Shown one piece after another: positions 17,142-25,647 of a stretch of 61,978 nucleotides of DNA. How positions within the stretch are numbered: position 1 is the first letter of the stretch; every line of letters starts with the position of its first letter. The DNA is from Clostridia bacterium (lineage in GTDB: Bacteria > Bacillota > Clostridia > Oscillospirales > CAG-272), in contig JAFTOG010000051.1 in assembly GCA_017451485.1 (NCBI GenBank), forward strand, positions 1-61,978, given 5' to 3'. A program made the translations under genes and the position numbers. The notes beneath the pieces are model-generated. The model made no database searches, was not told the origin of the DNA, and was given only the letters and a program-made list of their open reading frames with translations.

Positions 17142-18940
17142 AAGTGCCACACCTGCATTTCCGTCTCACCCCTGTTAGCAAAGGCATAATAAGGTATAAG
17201 CGTCGCCTCGGTTTCTACAAGCTTATCTGTCTTTTTACGATACAGGGTGGGGGATTTTTCTTTTCTATATGCTTTAATCTTAAGTATGGGAGCACCGTAT
17301 TCGGATGTATCCCCAACGGTGAAGCAGCTGTTTGTATCAAGACGGATATCACGGATGCCGTCACCGTTATCTATGCCCTCCATACAGTACACAATCGGTC
17401 CCCTCTGCACAGCGTATTTTCCACAGTTATCAATAACTCTCGGGTCTGCCTCAATAAACTCGGGTTTCATCTCAAAATCAAGCTCTACGGGACTATTTTC
17501 CTTAAGCTCCATATAGGCATATCCCTTTACCGTTTTGCCCTTATAGGATTCGCACCACTCGGGGATTCTTACAGCTATTTTTATATCTGCACCCTCTACT
17601 GAAATTACAACCCTTCCATCCACGGGGTAGGCTGTTTTTTGTGTCACCCTTACCTTTTTACCGTTAATTTCAAGCTCGCTTACGCTATCCATATACTGAT
17701 GTACAAAAAGTGTATCATTGCCTTTTGTATATATAAGGTTAGCAATTGAGGGAATAAAGCGTACGATATTTGGAGGACAGCAGGAGCAGTCAAATACCTC
17801 CTGTCTTGACATCACAGGGAGCCACATACTCTTACCTGTTACACTTACATCCCTTGTATGATGCATAGGAATAATCTCCAAAGGGTTAGTATAGTAGAAG
17901 GATTTACCGTCCAGAGATATAGAGGATAAGAATCCATTATATATTACTCTCTCCACAACATCGGCATATTTGGAATCAGCATCAAGAAGAAGCATCCTAT
18001 TGGCAAAAAGTGCAAGACCGAGGGCTGCACAGGACTCAGTATATGACACCTCGTTCGGCAGGTCATAATCAACAGTAAACGCTTCTCCCTCGTGGGATGA
18101 GCCGATGCCACCCGTAATATACATCCTCTTTTCTGCTATGTTATCAAATATAGCCTCACAGGCGTTTTTAAGCTTTTCGTCACCGTATTTGATTGCAAGG
18201 TCAGCCATAGCACAATACAGATAAACAGCTCTTACTGCGTGTCCCTCTGCTGTTGTCTGCTCTCTTACCGGCAGATGGGACTGACAGTACATCTGCTCCG
18301 ACCAGTCTGCAACACCGTCCTCAAGCTGGACGCCTCTCTTATTTATGAAGAATTTAGCAAGCTCAAGATATCTCATGACGCCGGTGCATTCTGCAAGGCG
18401 AACAAGAGCAAGCTCTATTTCCTCATGCCCGGGTGTTATAAATTCGGTATCCTTATCCTTTACAAAACGCTTTTCTATATAGTCGGCGTACCTACACATA
18501 AGGTCAATAAATTTACGCTTACCCGTTGCCCGGTAATAGGCAACAGATGCCTCCATAAGATGACCGGCACAGTATAGCTCGTGACAGCCCCTGTACTTAA
18601 ATCTGTTTTCAGGCTCCTTAACAGTAAAAAAAATATTGAAGTAACCGTTACCGTCATGCATCCTCTCAATATCGTCAACAAGCTCATCGACAATCGCCTC
18701 GAGCTCCGGCTCTCTTTTCTCCACAGTAAGGTAGGCAACTCCCTCAACCCACTTAGCAACATCGGAATCCCAGAAAATATGTGGCTCAAACCTCGAGGTA
18801 TCACCCTTAAAAGCCTCAAATCTGCCCGTATCCTTAAATCTGTTGTAAACTGCATGTACGGTTGTATTCCTTATCAGCTCCTGCTTCTTCCTCCAGAAAC
18901 CGCCTGTTATTTTTATATCAGAAAAATCTATTCTTTCCAT
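17132..18940 (-). CDS. GH127 family beta-L-arabinofuranosidase
   Basis: A 602-residue cytosolic glycoside hydrolase (former DUF1680) without a signal peptide; the family releases L-arabinose from beta-linked arabino-oligosaccharides. The catalytic metal-thiolate site is visible: E302 and C304 in TESCAA, and C387/C388 in CSCCPPN. An (alpha/alpha)6 barrel fills the first about 400 residues and beta domains follow. Its product could feed into the araD step encoded at 43 kb. The stop lies inside the last hairpin of modular array 1. Confidence 0.9.
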   Translation of the reverse strand: MERIDFSDIKITGGFWRKKQELIRNTTVHAVYNRFKDTGRFEAFKGDTSRFEPHIFWDSDVAKWVEGVAYLTVEKREPELEAIVDELVDDIERMHDGNGYFNIFFTVKEPENRFKYRGCHELYCAGHLMEASVAYYRATGKRKFIDLMCRYADYIEKRFVKDKDTEFITPGHEEIELALVRLAECTGVMRYLELAKFFINKRGVQLEDGVADWSEQMYCQSHLPVREQTTAEGHAVRAVYLYCAMADLAIKYGDEKLKNACEAIFDNIAEKRMYITGGIGSSHEGEAFTVDYDLPNEVSYTESCAALGLALFANRMLLLDADSKYADVVERVIYNGFLSSISLDGKSFYYTNPLEIIPMHHTRDVSVTGKSMWLPVMSRQEVFDCSCCPPNIVRFIPSIANLIYTKGNDTLFVHQYMDSVSELEINGKKVRVTQKTAYPVDGRVVISVEGADIKIAVRIPEWCESYKGKTVKGYAYMELKENSPVELDFEMKPEFIEADPRVIDNCGKYAVQRGPIVYCMEGIDNGDGIRDIRLDTNSCFTVGDTSEYGAPILKIKAYRKEKSPTLYRKKTDKLVETEATLIPYYAFANRGETEMQVWHLIK

Positions 18941-18975
18941 ATTTCATTAGCCCTCCAAAAGCTGTTTACAAATAG

Positions 18976-19004
18976 AGTATATCACACAATTTCCCGTTTT
19001 TCAA
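18976..19004 (-). promoter_or_regulatory. Promoter of the GH127 gene
   Basis: Minus-strand TTGAAA (18999-19004), 17-base spacer, TATACT (18976-18981), about 35 bases before the ATG. The direct repeat TGTTCATA TGTTCATA (19025-19040) sits 20 bases upstream of the -35 box, the usual place for an AraC-type activator site; the regulator is not in the window. Confidence 0.6.
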
Positions 19005-19054
19005 GCCGTATTCTAATTATATAATGTTCATATGTTCATATTATAATTATAAAA

Positions 19055-19100
19055 TAAGCCGAAGAGCGAATTTCCTTGCGGATTTTTACCCATCGGCTTA
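19055..19100 (-). terminator. Hairpin after the ABC exporter genes
   Basis: TAAGCCGA (19055-19062) pairs with TCGGCTTA (19093-19100); the minus-strand side is followed by TTTTATAATTATAA. The loop is long (30 bases), so efficiency is uncertain. Confidence 0.55.
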
Positions 19101-19125
19101 CATTTTTATTAAATTTTAACGTGCT

Positions 19126-20913
19126 TTAGCTTACGCAATAGTTTTCTGCCTGGATATTAAACATTTTTGCGTAGTTCTTATTATTTCTCATAAGCTCCTC
19201 GTGGCTTCCGCTTTCAGTCAGTACACCGCCCTCAAACATAAATATTCTGTCCGAGTGTCTTGTAGTGGAAAGTCGGTGGGAAATAAATATTGCGGTCTTA
19301 CCCTTGGCGTTTTCCGATATGCTCTTATTAAGCTCATATTCCGCCATTGGATCAAGTGCACTGGATGGCTCATCCATTATAATAAGCTCGTTTTCATGGG
19401 CGAACACACGGGCTATTGCAACCTTCTGTGCCTCGCCTCCCGAAAGGTCTGTGCCGTCCTGGTAAAACTCTCTTGTAAGCTGGGTGTGTATTCCCTTTTC
19501 GAGAGTCTTAAGCCTGTCGCCAAAGGTACTGCTTTCCAGTGATTTTACAACAAGCTCCTCCTTGTCCTCGATGTACAAGTCGGCAAGAACGTTTTCCGCA
19601 ACAGTAGCTGAGAATATCCTGTAATCCTGGAACACCGCACCTATCTTCTTTCTCAAAAGGTCAAGATCATATTCCTTAATATTGTAACCGTTATACAGTA
19701 TCTCTCCCTCTGTAACATCATAAAGTCGCATAATAAGCTTTGTAAGTGTTGTCTTGCCGGCACCGTTATAGCCCACAATAGCAACCCGTTCTCCCTTGTT
19801 TATCTTAAAGGAAACATCCTTAAGAACGGGCTCGTCTCTGTAAGCGAAGGTTACATTCTTAAATTCAAGGCTTTCAAACGCATCGGGGATACGCTCTCCC
19901 GATACGATATTTGCCTTTGTGTTCATAAAGGTTCTTATCTTTTCCATAAACAGGGATTGCCTGTTTACGTTTACAAGCTGATTTGTAATATCGCTTATCA
20001 TATTATTAAGCTTCCACATTGAGTTAACGGTTATGGCAAAGCCGCCAACCAAAACGATTCCGCTGTACAGATTTTTCGCCATATATCCAAGAGCAAACGC
20101 CTCTGAAAAACAATTAACAAGGAAAATTAAGGTGTTAAATATAAGCATTGTTCTCTGCCATTTTGAATTAAGCTTACGGGATGCCTCGATTTTGTTATCG
20201 TACTCCTTCAGCATATTGTCGGAAACGTTTGTAAGCCTTATTTCCTTTGTGAAGTCGGGAGTATTGAAGAAGCGATCTATATACCACTCCTTACGGTATT
20301 GCTCGTTGAGAAGCTTACTGTATTTGTAGCTTATGTGATTGTTAATGCGACGGAATATCATAGCGATAACAGCCGCTCCGCATACTACAAAGGCAATGAC
20401 AGGGTCAAGAGTAAACAGCACTGCAAACACGGATGCCGAGCCTGTTATGGAACGGATAAGGTCTCCGAGGGCGTCTGTTGCGTATACCATTACGGTATCA
20501 ACACGCTTCATAGAGTATACAAAATCGTTGTAAAACTCAGGGGTATCGTATGAAGCCAAATCAAGCTCACAGGATTTTACAAAGAAGATCTTTTGCAGCC
20601 TGTTTTGAAAACGCAGTCTTGTCATTGCGTTCATTTGTCCCCAATAGAGGTGGAAGAAAACATAATAGCAGAACCAGAATATAGCCATCGCCGCCAGAAT
20701 TTTTACAATGGATTCAAAGCTTTCTCCTCGGTCAATGGCATTCAGTGCTGCACTAATCAACAGAATTTCCGCACCGTGCTTAAGTCCCGTAACAAGTCCC
20801 ATAACCATTCTGCCGATAATATACCAGGGAGCAGTTTTGAATATAAGACCGTATATGTAAACAGTATTTTTAAGTGAGTCTGAAAGGGTAACCTTGCTTT
20901 TATCCTTTTTCAT
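19126..20913 (-). CDS. ABC exporter half, ATP-binding/permease (second subunit)
   Basis: A 595-residue exporter half with an N-terminal six-helix membrane domain (about residues 30-310) and a C-terminal nucleotide-binding domain with Walker A (GYNGAGKTT), signature LSGGEAQK, Walker B (LIIMDEPSSALDP) and the switch His (FISHR). It overlaps the preceding exporter gene by 14 bases, so the two proteins most likely form a heterodimer. The substrate cannot be read from the sequence; lipids, peptides and drugs are all exported by such pairs. Confidence 0.92.
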   Translation of the reverse strand: MKKDKSKVTLSDSLKNTVYIYGLIFKTAPWYIIGRMVMGLVTGLKHGAEILLISAALNAIDRGESFESIVKILAAMAIFWFCYYVFFHLYWGQMNAMTRLRFQNRLQKIFFVKSCELDLASYDTPEFYNDFVYSMKRVDTVMVYATDALGDLIRSITGSASVFAVLFTLDPVIAFVVCGAAVIAMIFRRINNHISYKYSKLLNEQYRKEWYIDRFFNTPDFTKEIRLTNVSDNMLKEYDNKIEASRKLNSKWQRTMLIFNTLIFLVNCFSEAFALGYMAKNLYSGIVLVGGFAITVNSMWKLNNMISDITNQLVNVNRQSLFMEKIRTFMNTKANIVSGERIPDAFESLEFKNVTFAYRDEPVLKDVSFKINKGERVAIVGYNGAGKTTLTKLIMRLYDVTEGEILYNGYNIKEYDLDLLRKKIGAVFQDYRIFSATVAENVLADLYIEDKEELVVKSLESSTFGDRLKTLEKGIHTQLTREFYQDGTDLSGGEAQKVAIARVFAHENELIIMDEPSSALDPMAEYELNKSISENAKGKTAIFISHRLSTTRHSDRIFMFEGGVLTESGSHEELMRNNKNYAKMFNIQAENYCVS

Positions 20914-22717
20914 TATTCGTTACCTCCTCTACGTAATTTTCAGCCTGCTTGCGGAACATATCGGCGTACTTGCCGTCAAGCTCCATAAGCTCCCTATGAG
21001 AGCCCGATTCTATAACCTCGCCGTTCTCCAGCATATATATGCGGTCAGCCACAACAGCACTGGAAAGACGGTGGGAAATAAATATTACTCCCTTATTTTC
21101 GCTGAGCCTTGCCATTCTTTCATACATTTTATACTCGGCAATAGGGTCCATAGCTGAGGTAGGCTCGTCAAGGACAATAAACGGAGAGCTTTCATAGAAG
21201 GCGTGGGCAAGGGACAGCTTCTGTGCCTCACCGCCTGAGAACACGGCTCCGTGCTCGTAAAACTCTTTGGTAAGAGGAGTATTTATTCCCTCGGGGAGTG
21301 TGCAGATTTTTTCATATATGTCTGCGTTTTTTAACGCCTCTATTACCTTTTCGTCACTGACGCCGTCGGCAGAGCCCATAATTACGTTTTCCTTAACGGA
21401 CAGGGCAACAGGCTTACAGTCCTGGAACACGGTAGCAAACATATCCCTGTATTCCTTCAGCTTAAGGTCCTTTACATTCTCGCCGTTCAAGGTCACTGTA
21501 CCCTCGGTAGGATCATAAAGTCTTAATATCAGCTTGACCAAGGTGCTTTTTCCCGCACCGTTATGTCCCACAAGGGCAATTCGCTCCCCGGGGCGGACAG
21601 TCAGGCTGACGTTATTCAACACCGTCTTATCACTTCCTTCATAGGTAAAGGAAACGTTTTTAAGCTCCAGAGCTCCCGTTACAGGTGTCTTTTCACCGTT
21701 TTTGATTTTTATATCGTAGCTCATAAAGGTGTTATAGTCATTTATATGCATAGCCTGTGTTCTTGCGGTCTGGAACTGTCTTAAAAATCCTGTGAGGGCA
21801 TTTGTAATAGAGCCTACGGAATTTATAATTACAACACAGTCCGCAATTGACATCTCTCCTGTTATAAACGTCCTGTAAGCGGCATAAATAAGAGCCACAG
21901 GGTTGAGGATAGCATCTACAAAAATTTCAAGGACCATACTGCAAATGCTCTTTTTCAGTGCATACTTTCTTACTACGTCTATTCTGCCCTCGCACGCCTC
22001 GTCATAATACTTGAGCATAAGCTTTTTTGCGTTGGTCAGGCGTACCTCCTTGGCATACTCACTCATATAAAATACTCTTTGAGTGTAATGTCTACGTCGG
22101 TTCATTACCTTATCCTCAACGCTGTTTTTGTATTCAAGACGGCTTGCAATCCGTCTTACAAATACGGTAAGCAAAGGCAAAAATGCAAAAATAATAAACA
22201 CGGGGTCAATGGTATAGAGAAACGTCCCGTAAAGAGCAAGGCTTAAAAGCGATGAAAAAAAGCTTATAATGTTATTCATTATAGCCATTACGTCGTCGTA
22301 TATGCTTTCCGCAGCCTTTACATACTTATCGTAAAATTGAGGGTTCTCATAGCAGGAAAGCTCCACATCCCTGGACTTTTCATACAGGGCACGCTTTACT
22401 CCCCTTTCAATTTTAGCGTGAAAATGAGGGTCGCAAAGGGAGTTCATAAATATGCCGAAGAATGAGAAAAATCGAGCTAACAATACGAGTACAATTATGC
22501 CGAAAACAAGCTCATCAAACTTTTTGTTCATCTCGTATGCGCTTACAACGTAGTTAAGTATGTAGGTTCCCGAAATAAAAAATCCGCATACCCTTATAAG
22601 AGATATAAAGAGATAGGTTGGAAATGCCATAGGCGAAAACTTAAATATCATCTTAATGATATTCAGATTATTGCCTATGACATTTTTGAATGAAATGTCT
22701 TTTTCCTTTTTACTCAA
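20900..22717 (-). CDS. ABC exporter half, ATP-binding/permease (first subunit)
   Basis: A half-exporter of about 605 residues with a six-helix membrane domain, Walker A (GHNGAGKST), signature FSGGEAQK, Walker B (FIVLDEPTSAMDP) and switch His (FISHR). The Phe replacing Leu in the signature is a mild deviation seen in heterodimers. Start choice: AGGAG at 22726-22730 lies 8 bases before TTG (22715-22717), but only 2 bases before an ATG (22721-22723) and overlapping a GTG (22724-22726), so TTG is preferred. A 17-codon leader frame precedes it. Confidence 0.9.
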   Translation of the reverse strand: MSKKEKDISFKNVIGNNLNIIKMIFKFSPMAFPTYLFISLIRVCGFFISGTYILNYVVSAYEMNKKFDELVFGIIVLVLLARFFSFFGIFMNSLCDPHFHAKIERGVKRALYEKSRDVELSCYENPQFYDKYVKAAESIYDDVMAIMNNIISFFSSLLSLALYGTFLYTIDPVFIIFAFLPLLTVFVRRIASRLEYKNSVEDKVMNRRRHYTQRVFYMSEYAKEVRLTNAKKLMLKYYDEACEGRIDVVRKYALKKSICSMVLEIFVDAILNPVALIYAAYRTFITGEMSIADCVVIINSVGSITNALTGFLRQFQTARTQAMHINDYNTFMSYDIKIKNGEKTPVTGALELKNVSFTYEGSDKTVLNNVSLTVRPGERIALVGHNGAGKSTLVKLILRLYDPTEGTVTLNGENVKDLKLKEYRDMFATVFQDCKPVALSVKENVIMGSADGVSDEKVIEALKNADIYEKICTLPEGINTPLTKEFYEHGAVFSGGEAQKLSLAHAFYESSPFIVLDEPTSAMDPIAEYKMYERMARLSENKGVIFISHRLSSAVVADRIYMLENGEVIESGSHRELMELDGKYADMFRKQAENYVEEVTNNEKG

Positions 22718-22763
22718 TTTCATCACTCCTTTTATTATTTAAGTAACGGAAAATTTTATTCAA
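22710..22763 (-). CDS. Possible leader peptide before the ABC exporter
   Basis: TTG at 22761-22763, 8 bases after AGGAG (22772-22776), opens a 17-codon frame (reads MNKIFRYLNN then KRSDEIE) whose TAA (22710-22712) overlaps the exporter TTG start region. The AGGAG-N8-TTG block is a near copy of the one that starts the exporter gene, suggesting a local duplication. Translation through the leader would bring ribosomes to the exporter start. Confidence 0.35.
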   Translation of the reverse strand: MNKIFRYLNNKRSDEIE

Positions 22764-22965
22764 TTTCTTCACTCCTTTCATTAGTAAAGTGACAGAAAAG
22801 TAATACGGGTTGGATTTTTTGAAAACTTCCTCCGCTTTTTCCGTCCATAAATTCAAAACAAGAAATGCAACGCTATCAATGTGAGATTTTGATATTATTC
22901 CTTGGTCTTGACAAGCAATTTTCACCCATATATTCCAAATTGCGATATAGAGGGTGGGATTTTCG

Positions 22966-22994
22966 ATTATATCACATACAAATGTGATTGTCAA
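22966..22994 (-). promoter_or_regulatory. Sigma-A promoter of the ABC exporter
   Basis: Minus-strand TTGACA (22989-22994), 17-base spacer, TATAAT (22966-22971): a perfect consensus. The start would be near 22960, giving a leader of about 240 bases. Confidence 0.85.
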
Positions 22995-23144
22995 TATTTT
23001 TTTGATTTTTTATACAATTTTTATTCGTATGCCACAGTTGCAATTTAATTATATCAACGCTACAGCCAAATATCCACATATCAGTTGGATAGTTTGCTTC
23101 AACCGTTAAGCGAATTTAGTGTTACATCAATTATGTAAAATCCA

Positions 23145-23305
23145 AATAAAAAATGCGCCAACCGAAGCCAGCGCACAAAAACACATAGCTCCATTGTCGC
23201 CAAACAAAAACTCTCAGCCCAAAAAGCGTATGAAAGATAGAGCATCTGTATTTTATACATAATAAAATACACACGCTTAAAAGGCTTTATTCGTCTCTGT
23301 TTGGC
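23145..23305 (-). ncRNA. Candidate structured non-coding RNA (about 160 nt)
   Basis: A consensus promoter (23312-23340) fires leftward into a region without a credible reading frame and ends in an intrinsic terminator (stem 23154-23175 with a TTCG loop, then TTTTTTATT). The predicted 5' end is the G of GCCAAAC (23305-23299), which pairs with GTTTGGC (23205-23199). Inside lie further stems AGCC/GGCT, AGCGTGTG/CATACGCT and GTATTTTA/TAAAATAC, i.e. one long arm with internal loops. Size and shape recall 6S RNA, but I cannot identify the family. A 74-codon frame across it starts within the -10 box and is not credible. Confidence 0.6.
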
Positions 23306-23311
23306 ATTTTT

Positions 23312-23340
23312 AGTATAACACACTCTGAAATATTTGTCAA
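23312..23340 (-). promoter_or_regulatory. Sigma-A promoter of the candidate RNA
   Basis: Minus-strand TTGACA (23335-23340), 17-base spacer, TATACT (23312-23317). It lies just downstream of the Cys-rich protein gene stop (23351). Confidence 0.8.
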
Positions 23341-23350
23341 TATTTGAATT

Positions 23351-23842
23351 TTAAGAATAGTTTGAATGTTGCATAGATTCTTCTATCTGCAACTCCACCA
23401 TACGCTTTATAAACCTCAAATCATCATTATCCGGATTATCTATTCTGAAAGTACATCCGCAGACACGTGGATATCTTTTTCCAAATATAATTTTAGGCTT
23501 TCCACCGCTGCAAGAACCACAGCTGCCACATTTACCGACGTGATCCCAGGCTGTTTGCTTTAATTCATTTTCTATGGGATAATTTTCAAGCCATTCAGAT
23601 GATATATCATCTGACCATACAGTCCAACGGTTATTCGGTTCCTCGGGATCCTTAATTGCTATAAAGCATACACATCTCCCGTTATTGTACTTTACCCAAT
23701 AATAAATTTTATCACGCCAACAAGGACCCTCATCCTTATGGAAATCTAAATTCTTTTCTCTTAAATATTTTATAAGCTCTAATGCAATCGCCTTATCCTC
23801 GGCGGATAAACTTTCTTTTATGTATTCTTCAATAGTTTTCAT
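23351..23842 (-). CDS. Hypothetical protein with Cys cluster
   Basis: I do not recognise this 163-residue protein. The first 35 residues are helical and acidic; the middle has Trp-rich beta segments (KIYYWVKYNNGRC, NRWTVWSDD); then comes a CGSCGSC motif (C105, C108, C111) followed by C128 and C130, a possible zinc site. No signal or membrane segment. It begins 1 base after the kinase-like gene stop, so it belongs to the same unit. Confidence 0.75.
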   Translation of the reverse strand: MKTIEEYIKESLSAEDKAIALELIKYLREKNLDFHKDEGPCWRDKIYYWVKYNNGRCVCFIAIKDPEEPNNRWTVWSDDISSEWLENYPIENELKQTAWDHVGKCGSCGSCSGGKPKIIFGKRYPRVCGCTFRIDNPDNDDLRFIKRMVELQIEESMQHSNYS

Positions 23843-24721
23843 TTACAATTCTCCTTTATACCAAATCGGCACCGTATTTGTCATATTATCATACCAGCTT
23901 AAAACTGCCTTTGCCTGATTTATCATCGTTGTTATTTTCTCTTCTCCAAAAGGAATAGCCCAAGGTAAGGAGCCAACCGTATTTACGCTTATGTACAGCA
24001 TAAGAAGCCCCCAAAATTCCATTGGCACATTATTATCAAAGTATCCGTTTACCATTCCCGTAGCAAAAAGCGGAGTCTCCTCTGCACACCAGACAATACG
24101 GTTGAATTCCTCCCATGGGTCACCGTAATCATTCCTGTTAAAGTCAATTATATATAATTTTTTATCTTTTCCTATCATCATATTTCCAATATGATAGTCT
24201 CCGTGTTGATAGGTTAACGGACGATTTTTAAGCAAGTGACGGTGAGAATTTATATAATCTATAAACGCCTGTCCGTTCTCGTATTTCAAAAAACAGCTAT
24301 TATAACCATTTATTTTTCGGTCTATTTTTCGGTTATAAAATGATTCCCAATCTTCAATATTTTGGGGAGCCGGAGTTTTATGTATTTCTCTGAGTATCTT
24401 TCCTGCCTCGAATCCATATAAGTACTGTTCCTTTTCAGAACAAAGATGTATATTTTCTTCTGCGTCAATGCCGTCTATCCAGCTTTGTACAGAATATACT
24501 CCCTCCTCACAGGTCCCAAATTCCAAGGGCTGACACATTGGTATGCCAAGAGCTGCCACCCTGCCCATAAGCTCGTATTCACTTTTCTTCCTTTCATATT
24601 GCTCGAAAGGAGAAACACGAAGTAAAAACTTATTTCCAGATTCATCGGTTGCACAGTATTTTTTATCTCCCGACCAGCCCTTGTCAATAAGGTCTTTTGA
24701 GATGAATATGTACTTTGACAT
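23843..24721 (-). CDS. Aminoglycoside phosphotransferase-like small-molecule kinase
   Basis: A 292-residue protein of the APH/choline kinase fold. The catalytic loop HGDYHIGN (173-180, base D175) and the metal-binding IIDF...YGDP segment (D193) are both intact. The family phosphorylates small molecules (antibiotics, choline, sugars, amino acid derivatives); nothing here fixes the substrate, and resistance should not be assumed. Its neighbours are a PP2C-like phosphatase and a Cys-rich protein in one operon. Confidence 0.85.
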   Translation of the reverse strand: MSKYIFISKDLIDKGWSGDKKYCATDESGNKFLLRVSPFEQYERKKSEYELMGRVAALGIPMCQPLEFGTCEEGVYSVQSWIDGIDAEENIHLCSEKEQYLYGFEAGKILREIHKTPAPQNIEDWESFYNRKIDRKINGYNSCFLKYENGQAFIDYINSHRHLLKNRPLTYQHGDYHIGNMMIGKDKKLYIIDFNRNDYGDPWEEFNRIVWCAEETPLFATGMVNGYFDNNVPMEFWGLLMLYISVNTVGSLPWAIPFGEEKITTMINQAKAVLSWYDNMTNTVPIWYKGEL

Positions 24722-24747
24722 TTTCCCTCCTTATATTTTCTATACAT

Positions 24748-25485
24748 TTATAATTTATATATTACAAGTGTCAAATCATCATATTGATTTTTCCCGTGAC
24801 TCTCTATGGATTTATCTCTTGCCTTATCGATAATTGTGTTTACGCTTTTTTCCAAATTATCCGATGATATAAGCTTTAATAGCTCCTTTCCATCCAAATA
24901 ATCACTTATTCCGTCGCAACAAATTAAAATCATATCTTGTTTTTCAAGTCTATAACTCTCCAAGGTATATTTCGGTACAACCGATGGAATAAAAGTATCA
25001 AACATAGACCACATTTGCTCAGGTAAGCTATGTACATATTCCTCTATTTGCTCATCTGTAAATAAGCCAAGCTGAACCAGAATATCATAGGTTTTTTTGC
25101 CCTTCGCTACTCTTTTTATAGTTCCTTTGCTAATTAAAAATGCGGATGAGTCTCCTACAGATGCAAATGTTACTACACCGTCATTTATTACACAAATAAT
25201 AAGTGTTCCGAAAATATATTTGTTCCTTTGTTGGGAAAGCTTTATAAGATCGTTATTTATTTTCCATATAAGCTCTTGCATATATTTCTCAACAGACAAT
25301 CCAGATTTAGAAAACGGAGCTTCTTCTATGTTTCTAATACAACATTCAGACATTAACACCTTTCCATCTTTGCCTGCTCCCGATGCACCATCAGATAAAG
25401 CAATAGTTGTCCCGTCTGTTGAAATATAAAATCTATCCCCGTTAACTCCACTTGTTCCAACAAAGCTATTGCCAAAATATTCCAT
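24748..25485 (-). CDS. PP2C-like phosphatase (second copy type)
   Basis: A 245-residue member of the PP2C/SpoIIE superfamily, clearly distinct from prpC. Metal-binding motifs are ALSDGASG (D32), SVGDSSA, CCDGISDYL and YDDLT near the C terminus. The N terminus lacks the RxxNQD segment of ordinary PrpC and reads GVNGDRF instead, as in phosphatases that act in dedicated stress or secretion systems. No kinase of the Hanks type is adjacent; the next gene is an APH-like kinase. Confidence 0.82.
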   Translation of the reverse strand: MEYFGNSFVGTSGVNGDRFYISTDGTTIALSDGASGAGKDGKVLMSECCIRNIEEAPFSKSGLSVEKYMQELIWKINNDLIKLSQQRNKYIFGTLIICVINDGVVTFASVGDSSAFLISKGTIKRVAKGKKTYDILVQLGLFTDEQIEEYVHSLPEQMWSMFDTFIPSVVPKYTLESYRLEKQDMILICCDGISDYLDGKELLKLISSDNLEKSVNTIIDKARDKSIESHGKNQYDDLTLVIYKL

Positions 25486-25539
25486 TTAATCCCCCTTGAA
25501 TTAACATATTTCCCTATACACGCCGCTTTTGATTCAATA

Positions 25540-25564
25540 TTTACTAATTTTAGTAAGTACTAAA
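25540..25564. promoter_or_regulatory. Candidate operator (overlapping dyads)
   Basis: TTAGTA-AG-TACTAA (25550-25563) is a perfect 6+6 dyad, and ACTAA-TT-TTAGT (25543-25554) overlaps it. Both sit just downstream of the -10 box of the phosphatase operon, where a repressor would block transcription. The ArsR-like regulator encoded upstream is the obvious candidate. Confidence 0.45.
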
Positions 25565-25565
25565 G

Positions 25566-25594
25566 ATAATACCACATAATGAATTGGTTGTCAA
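25566..25594 (-). promoter_or_regulatory. Promoter of the phosphatase/kinase operon
   Basis: Minus-strand TTGACA (25589-25594), 17-base spacer, TATTAT (25566-25571), about 80 bases before the ATG of the PP2C-like gene. Confidence 0.75.
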
Positions 25595-25613
25595 TAGATT
25601 TTGGGAAAATAAA

Positions 25614-25643
25614 AAAGCATTTTTGAAAGAAAATGCTTTTTAA
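25614..25643. terminator. Terminator after the ArsR-like regulator
   Basis: AAAAAGCATTTT and AAAATGCTTTTT form a 12-bp stem with a short loop directly after the regulator stop and before the next promoter. Confidence 0.85.
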
Positions 25644-25647
25644 AATA

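Noticed and set aside
22710..22994. 94-codon leftward frame upstream of the ABC exporter
   Set aside because: Its start codon lies in the -35 box and the frame spans the -10 box of a perfect promoter, so it cannot be translated from that message; only the last 17 codons, with their own RBS, are kept as a possible leader.
23099..23323. 74-codon leftward frame over the 23-kb candidate RNA
   Set aside because: It begins in the promoter -10 region, runs through a terminator hairpin and has no ribosome binding site.
23843..24721. Aminoglycoside resistance gene
   Set aside because: Only the general APH fold and catalytic motifs are present; the family is broad and the context gives no sign of resistance.
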